Assembly: GCF_000013225.1 (NCBI RefSeq)
Contig: NC_007776.1
Span: 1,259,277-1,323,276 of the forward strand
Direction of reading: 5' to 3'
From: Synechococcus sp. JA-2-3B'a(2-13)
GTDB taxonomy: Bacteria; Cyanobacteriota; Cyanobacteriia; Thermostichales; Thermostichaceae
DNA: 64,000 nucleotides
A program made the translations under genes and the position numbers. The notes under the pieces were generated by a model. The model searched no databases, was not told the origin of the DNA, and saw only the letters and a list, made by a program, of their open reading frames with translations. Each line of letters begins with the position of its first letter. The first letter of the stretch is position 1. Below are positions 27,101 to 35,606 of the stretch, one piece after another.

Positions 27101-30100
27101 TCACTGCATCTTGGCATCCACAAAAAGTCAGCCTTGGGAAGAGGAAGAGTGTGTTGAGTATTCGGAGGAAGAGTGGGTTGAGTATTCCACAAAGGCCAGC
27201 CGTCCCAGCCAAAGGGCCAGAGGAAGGGGGAGTTGGTGCTCGGATAATTCTGGTTGGCAAACAGGTAGTAGAACCCACCCCAAACCGGCAGATTGGTACC
27301 GCTGACCCAGCGGGCAAAACTATCTGGCTGCCAGCCGGAAACCTGGCCATCTTTATCTGTTTCCAAAGCGTCCCGAATGCAGGCCCACCACCGTGAGGCT
27401 CGCTCGTCGTATGGAGTGTTCCAATCACCTGAGGGATCGCACTTTGGTCCTCCCTGGTCTTCTTCTCTCATGAAGGATTCATTTGGAACGCCAAGCCTCC
27501 AATGCTGAACAGGATAGGTTGGATCCGGCCAGCGCACCGCCCGCAGGTAGGGCAGGTTAGCATCTGGAGCCCTCAGAAGCTCAGAGACTTCAACGCCGGT
27601 GTCCCCAAACCCTGTGTCGCGGTTGTACTGGTTCTGCGGGCTGGTTATCCAGCCGTTGTAGTACTCGGCCAACAGGCCACCGCCTCCTTCCATTTCAGGC
27701 GGTCGGCAAGGCTGGAGGGAAGCTATCAGCAGCCAGCGGGAGGTGTCCAGCACCGGGTTGCCCAAAGCCGAAATGCGGGTGCCAAAGTTGGCATAGCCCG
27801 CATCGGGTGCGCGCAAGAGCCGCACTTCTGGCACGCCAAGCCCTGCTGTCCTGTCAGCGTTATTTGAGCTCGGGTCGGCACTGTCGCGGCGGGCAAAGAT
27901 GGTGTCGCGGGCGAAGACCTCCGGCCAGCCTGGCCGCCGCACGTGGTTGCCCAAATTCTGCGCCCCGTTGGTGTTGTCGAAGCGGAGGACACCAGCACCA
28001 GGTTTGTTGGGATCCGGAGCCGGCCAGTTGTTGCCTCGGATCACCAGCGCTTGGTTGAGGAAGGAGGTGTTGGCTCCTAGGTTTGGCCCGCTGCAGCCGT
28101 AGTGTTCGTTGCGGCGAGGAGCAGAGGCCCGCGCTGGGCTACCCTGGTAGTTACGATCGGCTACAAAACTAGTGCCACCGCCGTTGAGCGTAGCATCCTG
28201 CACAAAGCCGTCGTCGATGCTGCCATCGCAGAAATCGGCAGAGAGGATGTTCACCGAGTCGCCCAACACGTCGCTAGGCCGCCAGAGATCCTGCGCCGCC
28301 CGGGCAAAGCGCCGATCTTCATTGGCCCGCAGCCGCCCGTAGAAGTTGCTGTAGAGGCCGTCTGCTCCGAAATTGAGGAGAGTTGTGAACTCCTCCAGCC
28401 GCTGCCCGTTCCTCGTCCGGTGCAGGTTAAAGTCCCCCTGGATATAGACGGGGTTGTCGGAAACGAAGGAGAGGCCAAAAATCGCGTCATCAGGGTTGAA
28501 CCCGCCGCGGGCCAGCACCGCCCCGTTGCGCAGCCGGAAGCCGTAGGGCCGCCGATCCGGATCGGCATAGTAGTCCACCGGTTTGGGGCTGAGTCCACCC
28601 GGATTGGAAACAGGGGGATCCCAGACCGTTTGGCCGTTGGCCGTGCCGCGACCTGGCTGACCGGCGTTCATAATACCGGCGCTGCCCAAGTCACCGCGGG
28701 CATTTCCGTTGCGCCAGTTGGTCAGGTAAGTGCTAAAGGTGCCCAAGGGTGGGCGGGCAATGGCATCTTCCCGCACGGCATCTTCCCGGAAGGCGTAGAA
28801 AATCCCCCCTTCTCGGTTCTCGCCAATGCCGGCAGGCAGCCAAGTGTCTCCGTTAATCAACCCCCTGGCCTGTCCGTTGACGTTGTTGGTCAGCAGGGCC
28901 AGGTCGATGTTGAGGGCCCGCACCGCCATTGCCTCGCGGCCATCGTAAAAGACGGAATCTTTGAAGGGCACGCGATGACACTGGTTACCAACCCGAATCA
29001 GCTCAAACTGGTTGCTGTTGGGGCCAGCAGTGTTATTGGGGCAGTTGGCAGTGGCACGGGGCAAAGTCCACTGGTCAATGGTGGCCCGGGGCCTCAGCCT
29101 CATGGATTCCAGATCCACCACGGCTTGATAGGTTACTGGCCCCTGTAGGAAGGGGTAGGCCTGCCTCCGCTCATCTTCAAGGGGATCGTTGGGGTTGGGG
29201 GGCACGCTGTGGTGGAAGGTCTGCAGAGGGAAAATGTAGCGCAGCGGCAGATAAAACCGGTTGGCTGCCTCTCGGTTCCCAGCTCGGCTGGCTTGGATGT
29301 CATCCCGGAGGATTTCGGCTATGGGATTGCTGGCAGTGGCAGCCGCCTCAATGCGCAGGATGTTGTCGGCCAGCATGCCCAACATGCAGCCTGCCGTTTG
29401 CAGGGTGGTTTGGTCAGCTAGGCTCAGTTGGTCAACAGAGGTGCCTCTGTTAACGGTATCGATGACCCGCCGCAGCTCGGAGAAGTTGCCAAAGGCCGTA
29501 ATAAACGGATCCGGGTGAATGCGGCCCGCTTCTTGCCTGGGTGGATAGGCCCCATCGGGATCGCCGGCAAAATTGGCCAGGTTGGTGAGCGCTGTCCACA
29601 AAGGAGTGCCAGGCCGCAGTTGCTCCCGCATCGGCTCGGGGTCATACTCCCAAACGTTGGTGCCCTCTCCAGTAAAGAAGTTGATGCCCAGTTGAGTGCG
29701 CTGGTCGCCGGTAGGGAAGGTGGAAGCCCGCTGCAAGCTCCAGGGAGAGCCTGGGTGGGCCACCGTAGCCAGGCAGGCTATCGGAAAGCGGCCATCTCTG
29801 TGGCTGTAGTGGTAAACGGCTGTAGCCTGCACTGCCGCCGGGTTATCCCGCAGCGTCAGGCGTTGCCGCGCCTCGTTGCTGATGAAAATGGCCTGCAGCT
29901 TGGTGGGATCATCCGCATTCCCGGTGGGCACCAGAGGCAAAGGCAAAGAATCGGTGCGGGTTAGTTCCAGCCGCTGGCCCACGATCACCCGCAGACCTTC
30001 CACACGGGCCCGCCGCTCCCAATAGCCATCCAAGCCCACCTCGGAAAGGGCGCCTGGGGGTGGGTTGTCCTCGGTCAAAGACTCATTCTGGTTGTTCCTG

Positions 30101-31656
30101 GCATTAGCAGGAATCGGGCTACCGGCACTGACACCAAACCTCTGAGCAAAGGTGTCCACATCGCAGCCCCTCTGCAGGTCAGGTTCGACCGGTGGACGGT
30201 CATAGCTGGCCTTGGGGCCAAAGCGGTTGTCGGCCCGGTAAACATCGTCCACGTAGGGGGGGCAGGTCTGGTCGGACCGAAAGCCGCCAGCTTTAATCCG
30301 GCCAGGGTTCTCCCTCTCTTGGGCGTCAGGGTTCTCCCTCCTTCTGAGAGGAGAATTTGCCCATCCTGTTGCATCTTGGGCGTAGGTTCCGCGGGTGCGA
30401 ATGCGGCCAAAAAGCTGGAGCTCCAGCGGATCCAGAGCTACCATTTCGGGGGCTGCCGAGTTCTGAACTGAATCGAAATTGAGGTTATTCAGGCGGGGAA
30501 GCGGCACACTTGGCGGTACATTCGCCTCCCTAGGGTGGGCATCAAAAATTAGGGTGTCGCTCGCCTCCTGTCCGGCGTAGCCAATGGCCCCTGCCACCAG
30601 CTCTCCATAGGCTGTAATTTCCGAGTTTTCCGGCGGCATGTAGAAGCAAGACTGCTCCGAGCTGATGGTGAAAGCCCGGAACAAGTTGTTGGCAGTGTAC
30701 CGGAAGAAAAGGCTACCGCCTGCGTAGATAGCACCGTTCCAGTTGTAGCCAGGAGTAAAGAAAAACTCCACGTCGCCGCGGTTGAAAATTCCCCACTTGT
30801 TCAGCAGATCCCGCCGCCGATCTTGCTGAAACTGCAGAGCCGAAACGGCGCGGGTGGTGGAGTCGGCCCCCTCAATGGGAAGAGTAACTGCATAGACCTG
30901 AAAGGGCTTTTGCAAAGATGAGCCCACCTGGAACCAGTCCCCCACGTTGGGGTTGACCGTCTGTTCAGCCGGAGAATCGGTACACCCCGCCAAGGCCGAA
31001 CCCTGCAGTGGCCCACCGCGGATCACCAGTCGCCGCGCCCGCTCAGTATCGGAAATGTTTTCCTCAAAGTCCTGGAGGTTCCTTTGCCCCGTAACCGGCG
31101 CTCGGCGGTTGTACAGAATGGTGTAGGCGGTAACGGAGTCGTCGATCCCGTTGTTGTCGGTATCCACCAAGAACCACCAGACTGGGGCTTGCCGCTGCAC
31201 TTCAATTCCCTGGCTCCGATTCTGGGGATCCCGAACAAGGGCGCTGTAGTTCAGCAAAAAGCGCCGCTCATCGGGAAGGGTATAGGGATCCGAGGGCTCT
31301 GCAGGCACCAATGCGCCATCGTTGAGCAGCGCAGAGGTGAATTGGGCATCGGTGGGGGCACTGTTGGGCAGGCGGCGATCCCGAATGAGGTTGTCAATCT
31401 TGGCCCTGGCCCGGTCGATGGCAGCATTCAGTTGCCGGCTGATGGTCAGCTCCGCCCGTTCCACCTGGGTTTGGATGGTGCGCTGGGTAGAGCGGGTCAG
31501 CAGCCCTACCGTCACCAAGCTCAAGACCAGCACGATCAAAACAGCGACCGGCAGGACAAAGCCCCGCTCTCGGATCTTGCGCCGATCCACCCGTGCTTTC
31601 AAAGAGGCGAGCAAGCGCAGGGTGAGCTTGAGCAGCAGCGGGGAAGGAGCAGACAT
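24139..31656 (-). CDS. hpsA: Giant pseudopilin, HpsA-like, 2505 aa
   Basis: PilX-like start: basic leader then RG|FVLPVAVLIVLVLSLVTVGLLTRSTQRTIQTQVERAELTISRQLNAAIDRARAKID. It is much larger than any ordinary pilin. In order: a long exported region to about residue 1315 with no domain I can name; a PA14-like domain from GLLAEYYNGW (~1322) through YNLNTDDGGRLIIRR (~1570) to about 1675; five Cys/Trp repeats resembling thrombospondin type 1 (~1730-1945, for example GPWSDWTPQC ... TQTRTRTVTP); a linker; a calcium-loop-like segment DWNGDGQLNFWDKNDNRVRD (~2152); and a C-terminal domain. HpsA in filamentous cyanobacteria is a large pseudopilin needed for polysaccharide secretion and gliding; a similar role or cell adhesion is inferred. 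Confidence 0.82.
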   Translation of the reverse strand: MSAPSPLLLKLTLRLLASLKARVDRRKIRERGFVLPVAVLIVLVLSLVTVGLLTRSTQRTIQTQVERAELTISRQLNAAIDRARAKIDNLIRDRRLPNSAPTDAQFTSALLNDGALVPAEPSDPYTLPDERRFLLNYSALVRDPQNRSQGIEVQRQAPVWWFLVDTDNNGIDDSVTAYTILYNRRAPVTGQRNLQDFEENISDTERARRLVIRGGPLQGSALAGCTDSPAEQTVNPNVGDWFQVGSSLQKPFQVYAVTLPIEGADSTTRAVSALQFQQDRRRDLLNKWGIFNRGDVEFFFTPGYNWNGAIYAGGSLFFRYTANNLFRAFTISSEQSCFYMPPENSEITAYGELVAGAIGYAGQEASDTLIFDAHPREANVPPSVPLPRLNNLNFDSVQNSAAPEMVALDPLELQLFGRIRTRGTYAQDATGWANSPLRRRENPDAQERENPGRIKAGGFRSDQTCPPYVDDVYRADNRFGPKASYDRPPVEPDLQRGCDVDTFAQRFGVSAGSPIPANARNNQNESLTEDNPPPGALSEVGLDGYWERRARVEGLRVIVGQRLELTRTDSLPLPLVPTGNADDPTKLQAIFISNEARQRLTLRDNPAAVQATAVYHYSHRDGRFPIACLATVAHPGSPWSLQRASTFPTGDQRTQLGINFFTGEGTNVWEYDPEPMREQLRPGTPLWTALTNLANFAGDPDGAYPPRQEAGRIHPDPFITAFGNFSELRRVIDTVNRGTSVDQLSLADQTTLQTAGCMLGMLADNILRIEAAATASNPIAEILRDDIQASRAGNREAANRFYLPLRYIFPLQTFHHSVPPNPNDPLEDERRQAYPFLQGPVTYQAVVDLESMRLRPRATIDQWTLPRATANCPNNTAGPNSNQFELIRVGNQCHRVPFKDSVFYDGREAMAVRALNIDLALLTNNVNGQARGLINGDTWLPAGIGENREGGIFYAFREDAVREDAIARPPLGTFSTYLTNWRNGNARGDLGSAGIMNAGQPGRGTANGQTVWDPPVSNPGGLSPKPVDYYADPDRRPYGFRLRNGAVLARGGFNPDDAIFGLSFVSDNPVYIQGDFNLHRTRNGQRLEEFTTLLNFGADGLYSNFYGRLRANEDRRFARAAQDLWRPSDVLGDSVNILSADFCDGSIDDGFVQDATLNGGGTSFVADRNYQGSPARASAPRRNEHYGCSGPNLGANTSFLNQALVIRGNNWPAPDPNKPGAGVLRFDNTNGAQNLGNHVRRPGWPEVFARDTIFARRDSADPSSNNADRTAGLGVPEVRLLRAPDAGYANFGTRISALGNPVLDTSRWLLIASLQPCRPPEMEGGGGLLAEYYNGWITSPQNQYNRDTGFGDTGVEVSELLRAPDANLPYLRAVRWPDPTYPVQHWRLGVPNESFMREEDQGGPKCDPSGDWNTPYDERASRWWACIRDALETDKDGQVSGWQPDSFARWVSGTNLPVWGGFYYLFANQNYPSTNSPFLWPFGWDGWPLWNTQPTLPPNTQHTLPLPKADFLWMPRCSEPDMDPPQLPADAPDIDRGNIGFWRSCWRRREGSWGSGNNWGNDFFVVRWVGELYPRWPGVATYNLNTDDGGRLIIRRNPNYTPNPDEEEPAFRGFYRNAGTRLEELSEDEAVGVEAWWDGGNNQVSFRLELQCVTDYTRPSPYLVEIQAYENMGNAFVRFTTQGDGQPLENYDLRYLKPLKPVNQPCQPDQTKPPAPNQQYCAEPLNCDPIWKDWTPACPTNICQQTTIKQTRTATLPAGCPGTPPSETRTIICYPQYNYGPWSDWTPQCTEQQQCSGTSITQTRTRTVTPLCTSQSPFTEKETRAFTCQPPGATCTDTGWTPQCTVANGGQTITQSRTVTCTSSCGTTTSTETRTFPCPQTCNYNWGPWSPASCDEVINQIACGTTKTFTQTQTGTLIDSTSSPTCSPNATKTQSLTCRGRPCGPSTFAPETPSKSPLGEWMAAKPNTVELRPIQAVEADPEPETISVNTVAAAPAEGVTIALQPELSPVLEVKAGVPKPPKWPNPAEALQAAFNWMFGEPAYAAREGLVRGGVLSEIVSQPNREPGIRPAIKGEALEDPFIKGTDLWARALRRKLLREDLTVGCPSEEEGPDSKGGFWVPGVFRPNFNTTFKYTAYTGDSRPSTLRIKDWNGDGQLNFWDKNDNRVRDSNEPWDVVLDRDPLFAEKDPANPNKLLVQPQMALNPYAWVNEGDTQNYSPSSNYLGGYYIDTKGSEDIRNGLCFYVRVGSDSGTKRVQIQIDRNGSTMTDSDFPSDTAAFAWVDVEPFTLDLNKAPTGFAGENPVLGVILDEVTRRPIPIPRFQELASTDVNQRRRNDDGSQNRQLQPARETRVNATAISGTLPSRLDQTAGGMHNFLRLNELWRNTNLFFSGSMIQLNYSTYATGPFLQQSFEPPNLVTGSALTRGFDYYFPPNRRFGYDVGLQIARRPSAVSARFQFPSNARTEFLRELDPQDPYVRRLRCGLQAQPDVPLQAAARIGGCNEFN

Positions 31657-31811
31657 GGCCGTATCTCAGATAACGCAGGTGAGAAGGGGCACTTGGGCAG
31701 ATGCCAAGATAGCAACAGTATGCAAGGGATCCGGAGTTTCGGACATCCCCACCGCTGGGGGGAGCTGCCAGCCCCCTCTCTGCAAGATTCTTAAGAATCC
31801 TCAATATCCTT

Positions 31812-32408
31812 TCACAAAATCCCCAGTTGTTGCGCCTTGAGGAGGGCGGTGACGCGGTCGCTGGCATCCAGCTTGCGGTAGGCGGTGCTGGCGTATTCTT
31901 TGACAGTTTCGATGCTCAGGCCCAGGCGGCGGGCAATCTGCTTGTTGGCCAGGCCCTCTTTCATCAGTTGCAGCACACACAGCTCGCGGGGGGTGAGCTT
32001 GGGCAGCTCCTGTCGGGCAGGCAGCCAGTCTCGTTCGGGGTTGGACAAAATCTGACGGATGACGCGGGCCAATTCCGCCGGGTCGGTCTCTTTGGAAAGG
32101 TAGCCTTTGGCCCCGGCGCGGCGGGCTGCCTCAATCAGACCCGGCTCCTGAAAGGTGGTCATCATCACCACCACCACCGGCAGGCCCAGCTCGGTGATTT
32201 GCTGGCAGGCGGCGATCCCATCCCCATCCGGCATGCGCACATCCAAAATGGCCACGTCGATGGGGCAACTGCGGCAGTACTGAACGGCCTGGGATCCCGT
32301 CTCGGCTTCGGCCACCACCTCAAATCCTTGCGCTTGCAGGGCAAACTTCAGCCCCAGCCGGAAGAGGGGATGATCGTCGGCAATGAGAACGCGGACAGGG
32401 GAAGTCAT
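31812..32408 (-). CDS. NarL/FixJ-family response regulator
   Basis: 198 residues from ATG 32408 (MTSPVRVLIADDHPLFRLGLKFAL). The receiver domain has acidic DD near residues 11-12, the phosphoacceptor Asp in DVAILDVRMPDGDG and Lys in GYLSKETDP. The C-terminal LuxR-type helix-turn-helix is LTPRELCVLQLMKEGLANKQIARRLGLSIETVKEYASTAYRKL. It reads toward the HpsA-like gene, with 155 bp between them, so it may control that operon. No partner kinase is adjacent. Confidence 0.92.
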   Translation of the reverse strand: MTSPVRVLIADDHPLFRLGLKFALQAQGFEVVAEAETGSQAVQYCRSCPIDVAILDVRMPDGDGIAACQQITELGLPVVVVMMTTFQEPGLIEAARRAGAKGYLSKETDPAELARVIRQILSNPERDWLPARQELPKLTPRELCVLQLMKEGLANKQIARRLGLSIETVKEYASTAYRKLDASDRVTALLKAQQLGIL

Positions 32409-32469
32409 GGCAGGGGATCCCAGCCGAGGGGGTGCTGGTTTTAATCTGCCCAAGGGGGGATCCCAAATA

Positions 32470-32513
32470 AAGCGCCCTCACCCCCAGCCCCTCTCCCTTG
32501 GGGAGAGGGGGGT
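32470..32513 (-). repeat. Inverted repeat, possible terminator
   Basis: CCCCTCTCCC-TTG-GGGAGAGGGG forms a strong hairpin directly behind the stop of the pentapeptide gene (read on the minus strand). The preceding CCCTCACCCCCAG resembles a common interspersed hairpin repeat of bacterial genomes. It probably ends the pentapeptide transcript. Confidence 0.5.
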
Positions 32514-33145
32514 TATGGCTTCACCAAGACCATGCCGCGGGCCTGGGGGTCAAAGGTGGGATCCAGCCGGGTTTGGGCATTGTACAGGGCGCCGGTCAGA
32601 TCCGCCCCCTCCAGAAAAGCGCCTCGCAGGTCGGCCCCCCGCAGATCGGCATTGTGTAACTTGGCCCCTGTGAGGTCGGCGCGGGTGAGGATGGCTCGAC
32701 GCAAGTCGGCCCCGCTTAAGTTGGCCACCTGCAGATTGGCACCCGTCAGATCTGTCTGCTGCAGGTTGGCCTGCGCCAGATCGGCTTCCCACAAGAAAGC
32801 CCCTGCCTGAGCTGAGCCACTCAGATTGGCCCCTCTCAAATCGGCCAGATTGAGGATTGCTTGGGAGAGGTCGGCAGCTTGGAGATTGGCCTGTCTGAGG
32901 ATCGCTTCTTTCAGGTTGGCCCCACTGAGGTCAGCTCCCGGCAGTTCTGCCCCCGTTAGGTTGCAGGCGGGGCAATCTTTGCTGGGAAAAACAATTTGGG
33001 AGCGGCCCAGTTGGGCATCCAACTCCAGTTGGGCAAAGGCCGCAGCCGTCGGGATCCCCAGCGCCAACAGCGCTCCCGACCAGAGGCGACTTCCCCTCAT
33101 CAAGGGCTTTACAGGTTGGAGCCGTGCCCATCCCATGGTTTTCAC
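32513..33145 (-). CDS. Exported pentapeptide-repeat protein
   Basis: 210 residues. The N-terminus has a hydrophobic segment (LWSGALLALGIPTAAAFAQ) suggesting a signal peptide cut after AFAQ. Residues about 60-195 are built of A(D/N)LxX repeats (ADLSGANLKEAILRQANLQAADLSQAILNLADLRGANL ...), which form a right-handed square beta-helix. Cyanobacteria have many such proteins and most lack an assigned function. A CPAC pair precedes the repeats. Alternative starts within the first 25 residues are possible. Confidence 0.85.
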   Translation of the reverse strand: MKTMGWARLQPVKPLMRGSRLWSGALLALGIPTAAAFAQLELDAQLGRSQIVFPSKDCPACNLTGAELPGADLSGANLKEAILRQANLQAADLSQAILNLADLRGANLSGSAQAGAFLWEADLAQANLQQTDLTGANLQVANLSGADLRRAILTRADLTGAKLHNADLRGADLRGAFLEGADLTGALYNAQTRLDPTFDPQARGMVLVKP

Positions 33146-33222
33146 CGGGATCCCCTCCTACTGCTGATGGTAGCCGCTCTGGCCCATTTCCCCAGGGATC
33201 CCCCATATCTTGAGGAGCGCCA

Positions 33223-34062
33223 CTAGCTCTGTTGCGGCTGGCAGTGGGGGCAAAAGTGAGCCGACCGACCTGCCAGCTTCATCCGCTGAATTGGGGTGCC
33301 ACAGAGGCGACAGGGATCCCCTTCCCGACCGTACACCCACGCTTGCCCTTGATAGTTGCCGTTGAGCCCACGCAGATCCCGGTAATCCCGCAAGGTGGTG
33401 CCCCGCTGCTCCAGCCCGGCCCGTAACACCTCGATCAAAGCTTCTCGCAGGCGTGCCTTGGCCACATCCGAAAGCTGAACTGCTGGCGTCAAAGGGTGAA
33501 TGCCGCTCAGAAACAGGGCTTCGTCGGCGTAAATGTTGCCCACCCCGGCTACCAGCGATTGATCCAGCAGCGCGGCTTTAATAAGACGGCGGCTCTTCTG
33601 CAGGGCAGCCTGGAAATAGGCCTCAGAAAAAGCTGGCGAAAAGGGCTCCGGCCCCAAAGTCTGCAGGGTGGGGATCACCGCCTCCAGCTCAACACCGGCA
33701 GGCACCAGCCACATCTGGCCAAAGGTGCGCTGATCCACAAAGCGCAAGTCCCACCCTTCCTCGAAGGCCAAACGAACACGAGTGTGAGCTGATAAAGGGG
33801 TGGATCCCTGCACCCAGAGCAACTGCCCGGTCATGCGCAGATGCACGCCCAGAACAGCTCTCGAATCCAGGGATCCCAGGAGATACTTTCCTCGCCGCTG
33901 CCACTGGGTAAAACGGGTGCCAATCAAGCTCCGCCCAAACATCTCCCCTGCAGGGTAGGCAATGGTGCGGGCCAGGAGCACCTCCACCGCAAGTATCCGC
34001 GGCCCCAAGGTGAGGCGTTGCAAATCTTGCCGAACTGTTTCAACTTCCGGCAGTTCAGGCAC
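33223..34062 (-). CDS. mutM: Formamidopyrimidine-DNA glycosylase
   Basis: 279 residues. It removes 8-oxoguanine and related oxidised bases and cuts the abasic site. The catalytic N-terminus MPELPEVETVRQDLQ gives Pro2 and Glu3. The helix-two-turn-helix is near VAGVGNIYADEALFLSGIHP. The C-terminal zinc finger is CRLCGTPIQRMKLAGRSAHFCPHCQ. It is full length and lies downstream of psaE on the same strand, 46 bp away. Confidence 0.97.
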   Translation of the reverse strand: MPELPEVETVRQDLQRLTLGPRILAVEVLLARTIAYPAGEMFGRSLIGTRFTQWQRRGKYLLGSLDSRAVLGVHLRMTGQLLWVQGSTPLSAHTRVRLAFEEGWDLRFVDQRTFGQMWLVPAGVELEAVIPTLQTLGPEPFSPAFSEAYFQAALQKSRRLIKAALLDQSLVAGVGNIYADEALFLSGIHPLTPAVQLSDVAKARLREALIEVLRAGLEQRGTTLRDYRDLRGLNGNYQGQAWVYGREGDPCRLCGTPIQRMKLAGRSAHFCPHCQPQQS

Positions 34063-34108
34063 AGAACGACTTGCTCAAGAACACAGTCCCCGGCATCAGA
34101 ACTTTGGC

Positions 34109-34333
34109 TTAGCTGGCCGCAGCTTTGGCCTTGGCTTTGGGAGCTTCCAACACTTCCAGTTCATCTTCGCGGAAGTTGTTGGTGTTGATGTTGTAGTAGT
34201 TGATCTTGTCAAAGCGGACGATCACCGGGTAGAGAATGCCGCTGGTATCCACCGCCGCAACCGTTCCCACATCCCGGTACCAGTAGGATTCTTTCCGCAG
34301 CACACGGACTTTGGCACCACGCTGAATTGCCAT
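34109..34333 (-). CDS. psaE: Photosystem I reaction centre subunit IV (PsaE)
   Basis: 74 residues from ATG 34333 ([59 protein letters not shown]). This SH3-like stromal subunit docks ferredoxin and supports cyclic electron flow. An upstream in-frame ATG would add five residues and lacks support. The Ala/Lys-rich tail ([11 protein letters not shown]) is typical. A single-gene photosynthesis transcript is likely; mutM follows on the same strand. Confidence 0.98.
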   Translation of the reverse strand: MAIQRGAKVRVLRKESYWYRDVGTVAAVDTSGILYPVIVRFDKINYYNINTNNFREDELEVLEAPKAKAKAAAS

Positions 34334-34452
34334 GAGGGTTATCTCCATTGACCTGAACTCAGATTACCCTAGTCCGTGAGAAGGCTGCGATTTCCGAATT
34401 TTTGTAACAGGGATCCGCTTTTGTCTGGCTGGGTTTTCGGGGCCGACAGCAG

Positions 34453-35337
34453 ATGAACCGTCGCACCTGTGGAGCCTGGCTATTGGGTTCTGCTTTGACC
34501 TGGGGCTTGCAGGGGAAATCTGCAGGGCTGCCCCATCCGAGCGATTTTGCCGCCGTCCTCAACCTGAACACCGGTCGTTTAACAAGGGTTTGGCAGCCGG
34601 AGCAGGCTTCCAGAATCAGGGCCAGCCCTGGCTCAACCGTCAAATGCGCCGTTGCCGCCGCTGCTCTGCAGACTGGGATCAGCTCTGGGGAGCGCTTGAT
34701 CCACTGTCCGGGTTGGTGGGATCCGCCGCCGCAACTGGGGTTGGGCCGCCTACCCTGCTGGGATCCCCGCGGACATGGAACCTTGAACTTGCGCCAAGCC
34801 CTGGCCCACTCTTGCAACGTGCATTTTTACCAGTTGGGCTGGGAGCTGGGGGCCAATACCCTGGTGGAGTGGCTGCGGCGCTTCGGCCTAGAGAGTGCGC
34901 AGAATACGGCTCCGGCTCCGCTCTTGGCGACCGGTCTGGCTGGGCCGGTGGATCCCTGGGAGCTGTTGGTTTATGGGGGCGTGATTGCCCGCCGAGGTGT
35001 ACCCCTTTCTGGCGAGGTCTCTCTGCCCGCTTTCTCTTTACCGGAGTGGATTTGGGAGGCTCTCCATGCTGGCATGAGCCTGGCGGCAACAGCGGGCACC
35101 TGTCGCGGCATTGCCCCAGAAGGGATCCCAGTGGCAGCCAAGTCTGGCACCATCCTCAATCCTCAACGACGAGGACGACCAATTCTCTGGGCAGAAGATT
35201 TTCAAGCCTGGTTGCTGGCCTTTTGGCCCCTGCCGGATCCCAACTGGACGCTGGTGCTGCACCTGCATCAGGGCAAAGCCTATGAGGCGGCCATTCCCCT
35301 GGCGCGGCAGATCATCGCCGCCATCGGCAGCGGGTGA
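34453..35337 (+). CDS. Penicillin-binding/transpeptidase-domain protein
   Basis: 294 residues with a probable signal sequence (MNRRTCGAWLLGSALTWGLQGKSAG). The three active-site motifs of serine penicillin-recognising enzymes are present in order: S61-T-V-K64, S120-C-N122 and K230-S-G-T233. It has only a transpeptidase-like domain, no glycosyltransferase or dimerisation domain, so it resembles class D beta-lactamases or the BlaR-sensor fold as much as a classical PBP. Substrate and role are unknown: a small D,D-peptidase, a peptidoglycan sensor or a beta-lactam hydrolase are possible. Confidence 0.8.
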   Translation: MNRRTCGAWLLGSALTWGLQGKSAGLPHPSDFAAVLNLNTGRLTRVWQPEQASRIRASPGSTVKCAVAAAALQTGISSGERLIHCPGWWDPPPQLGLGRLPCWDPRGHGTLNLRQALAHSCNVHFYQLGWELGANTLVEWLRRFGLESAQNTAPAPLLATGLAGPVDPWELLVYGGVIARRGVPLSGEVSLPAFSLPEWIWEALHAGMSLAATAGTCRGIAPEGIPVAAKSGTILNPQRRGRPILWAEDFQAWLLAFWPLPDPNWTLVLHLHQGKAYEAAIPLARQIIAAIGSG

Positions 35338-35453
35338 CCACCTTGCTTGCGATCATGAAGAAATGCAAACTATACTGAAGGTCAAGTGCCGTTCTCGTTT
35401 TCGTTCTTTACGGATCCCACTCTCTGTCGTTCCCATTTACCCTGGAGGTTCTC

Positions 35454-35606
35454 ATGTCTAATCCCAATTTGTCTGAGCCCAAGTTTGGCTTTAACGAGTA
35501 TGCCGAGCGCCTCAACGGTCGGGCTGCCATGATTGGCTTTGTGTTGGCCATTGTCATCGAAGCGGTGACGGGCCAAGGCGTTGCCTCCTGGCTGGGCCTG
35601 ATCTGA
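35454..35606 (+). CDS. High-light-inducible one-helix protein (Hli/Scp)
   Basis: 50-residue protein, MSNPNLSEPKFGFNEYAERLNGRAAMIGFVLAIVIEAVTGQGVASWLGLI. ExxNGRxAMxGF is the chlorophyll-binding motif of the Hli/ELIP/LHC family and lies in the single membrane helix (about residues 22-42). Members bind chlorophyll and carotenoid, protect photosystem II intermediates and are induced by strong light. TGGAGG at 35443-35448 gives a good ribosome site. The stop is at 35604-35606. Confidence 0.93.
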   Translation: MSNPNLSEPKFGFNEYAERLNGRAAMIGFVLAIVIEAVTGQGVASWLGLI

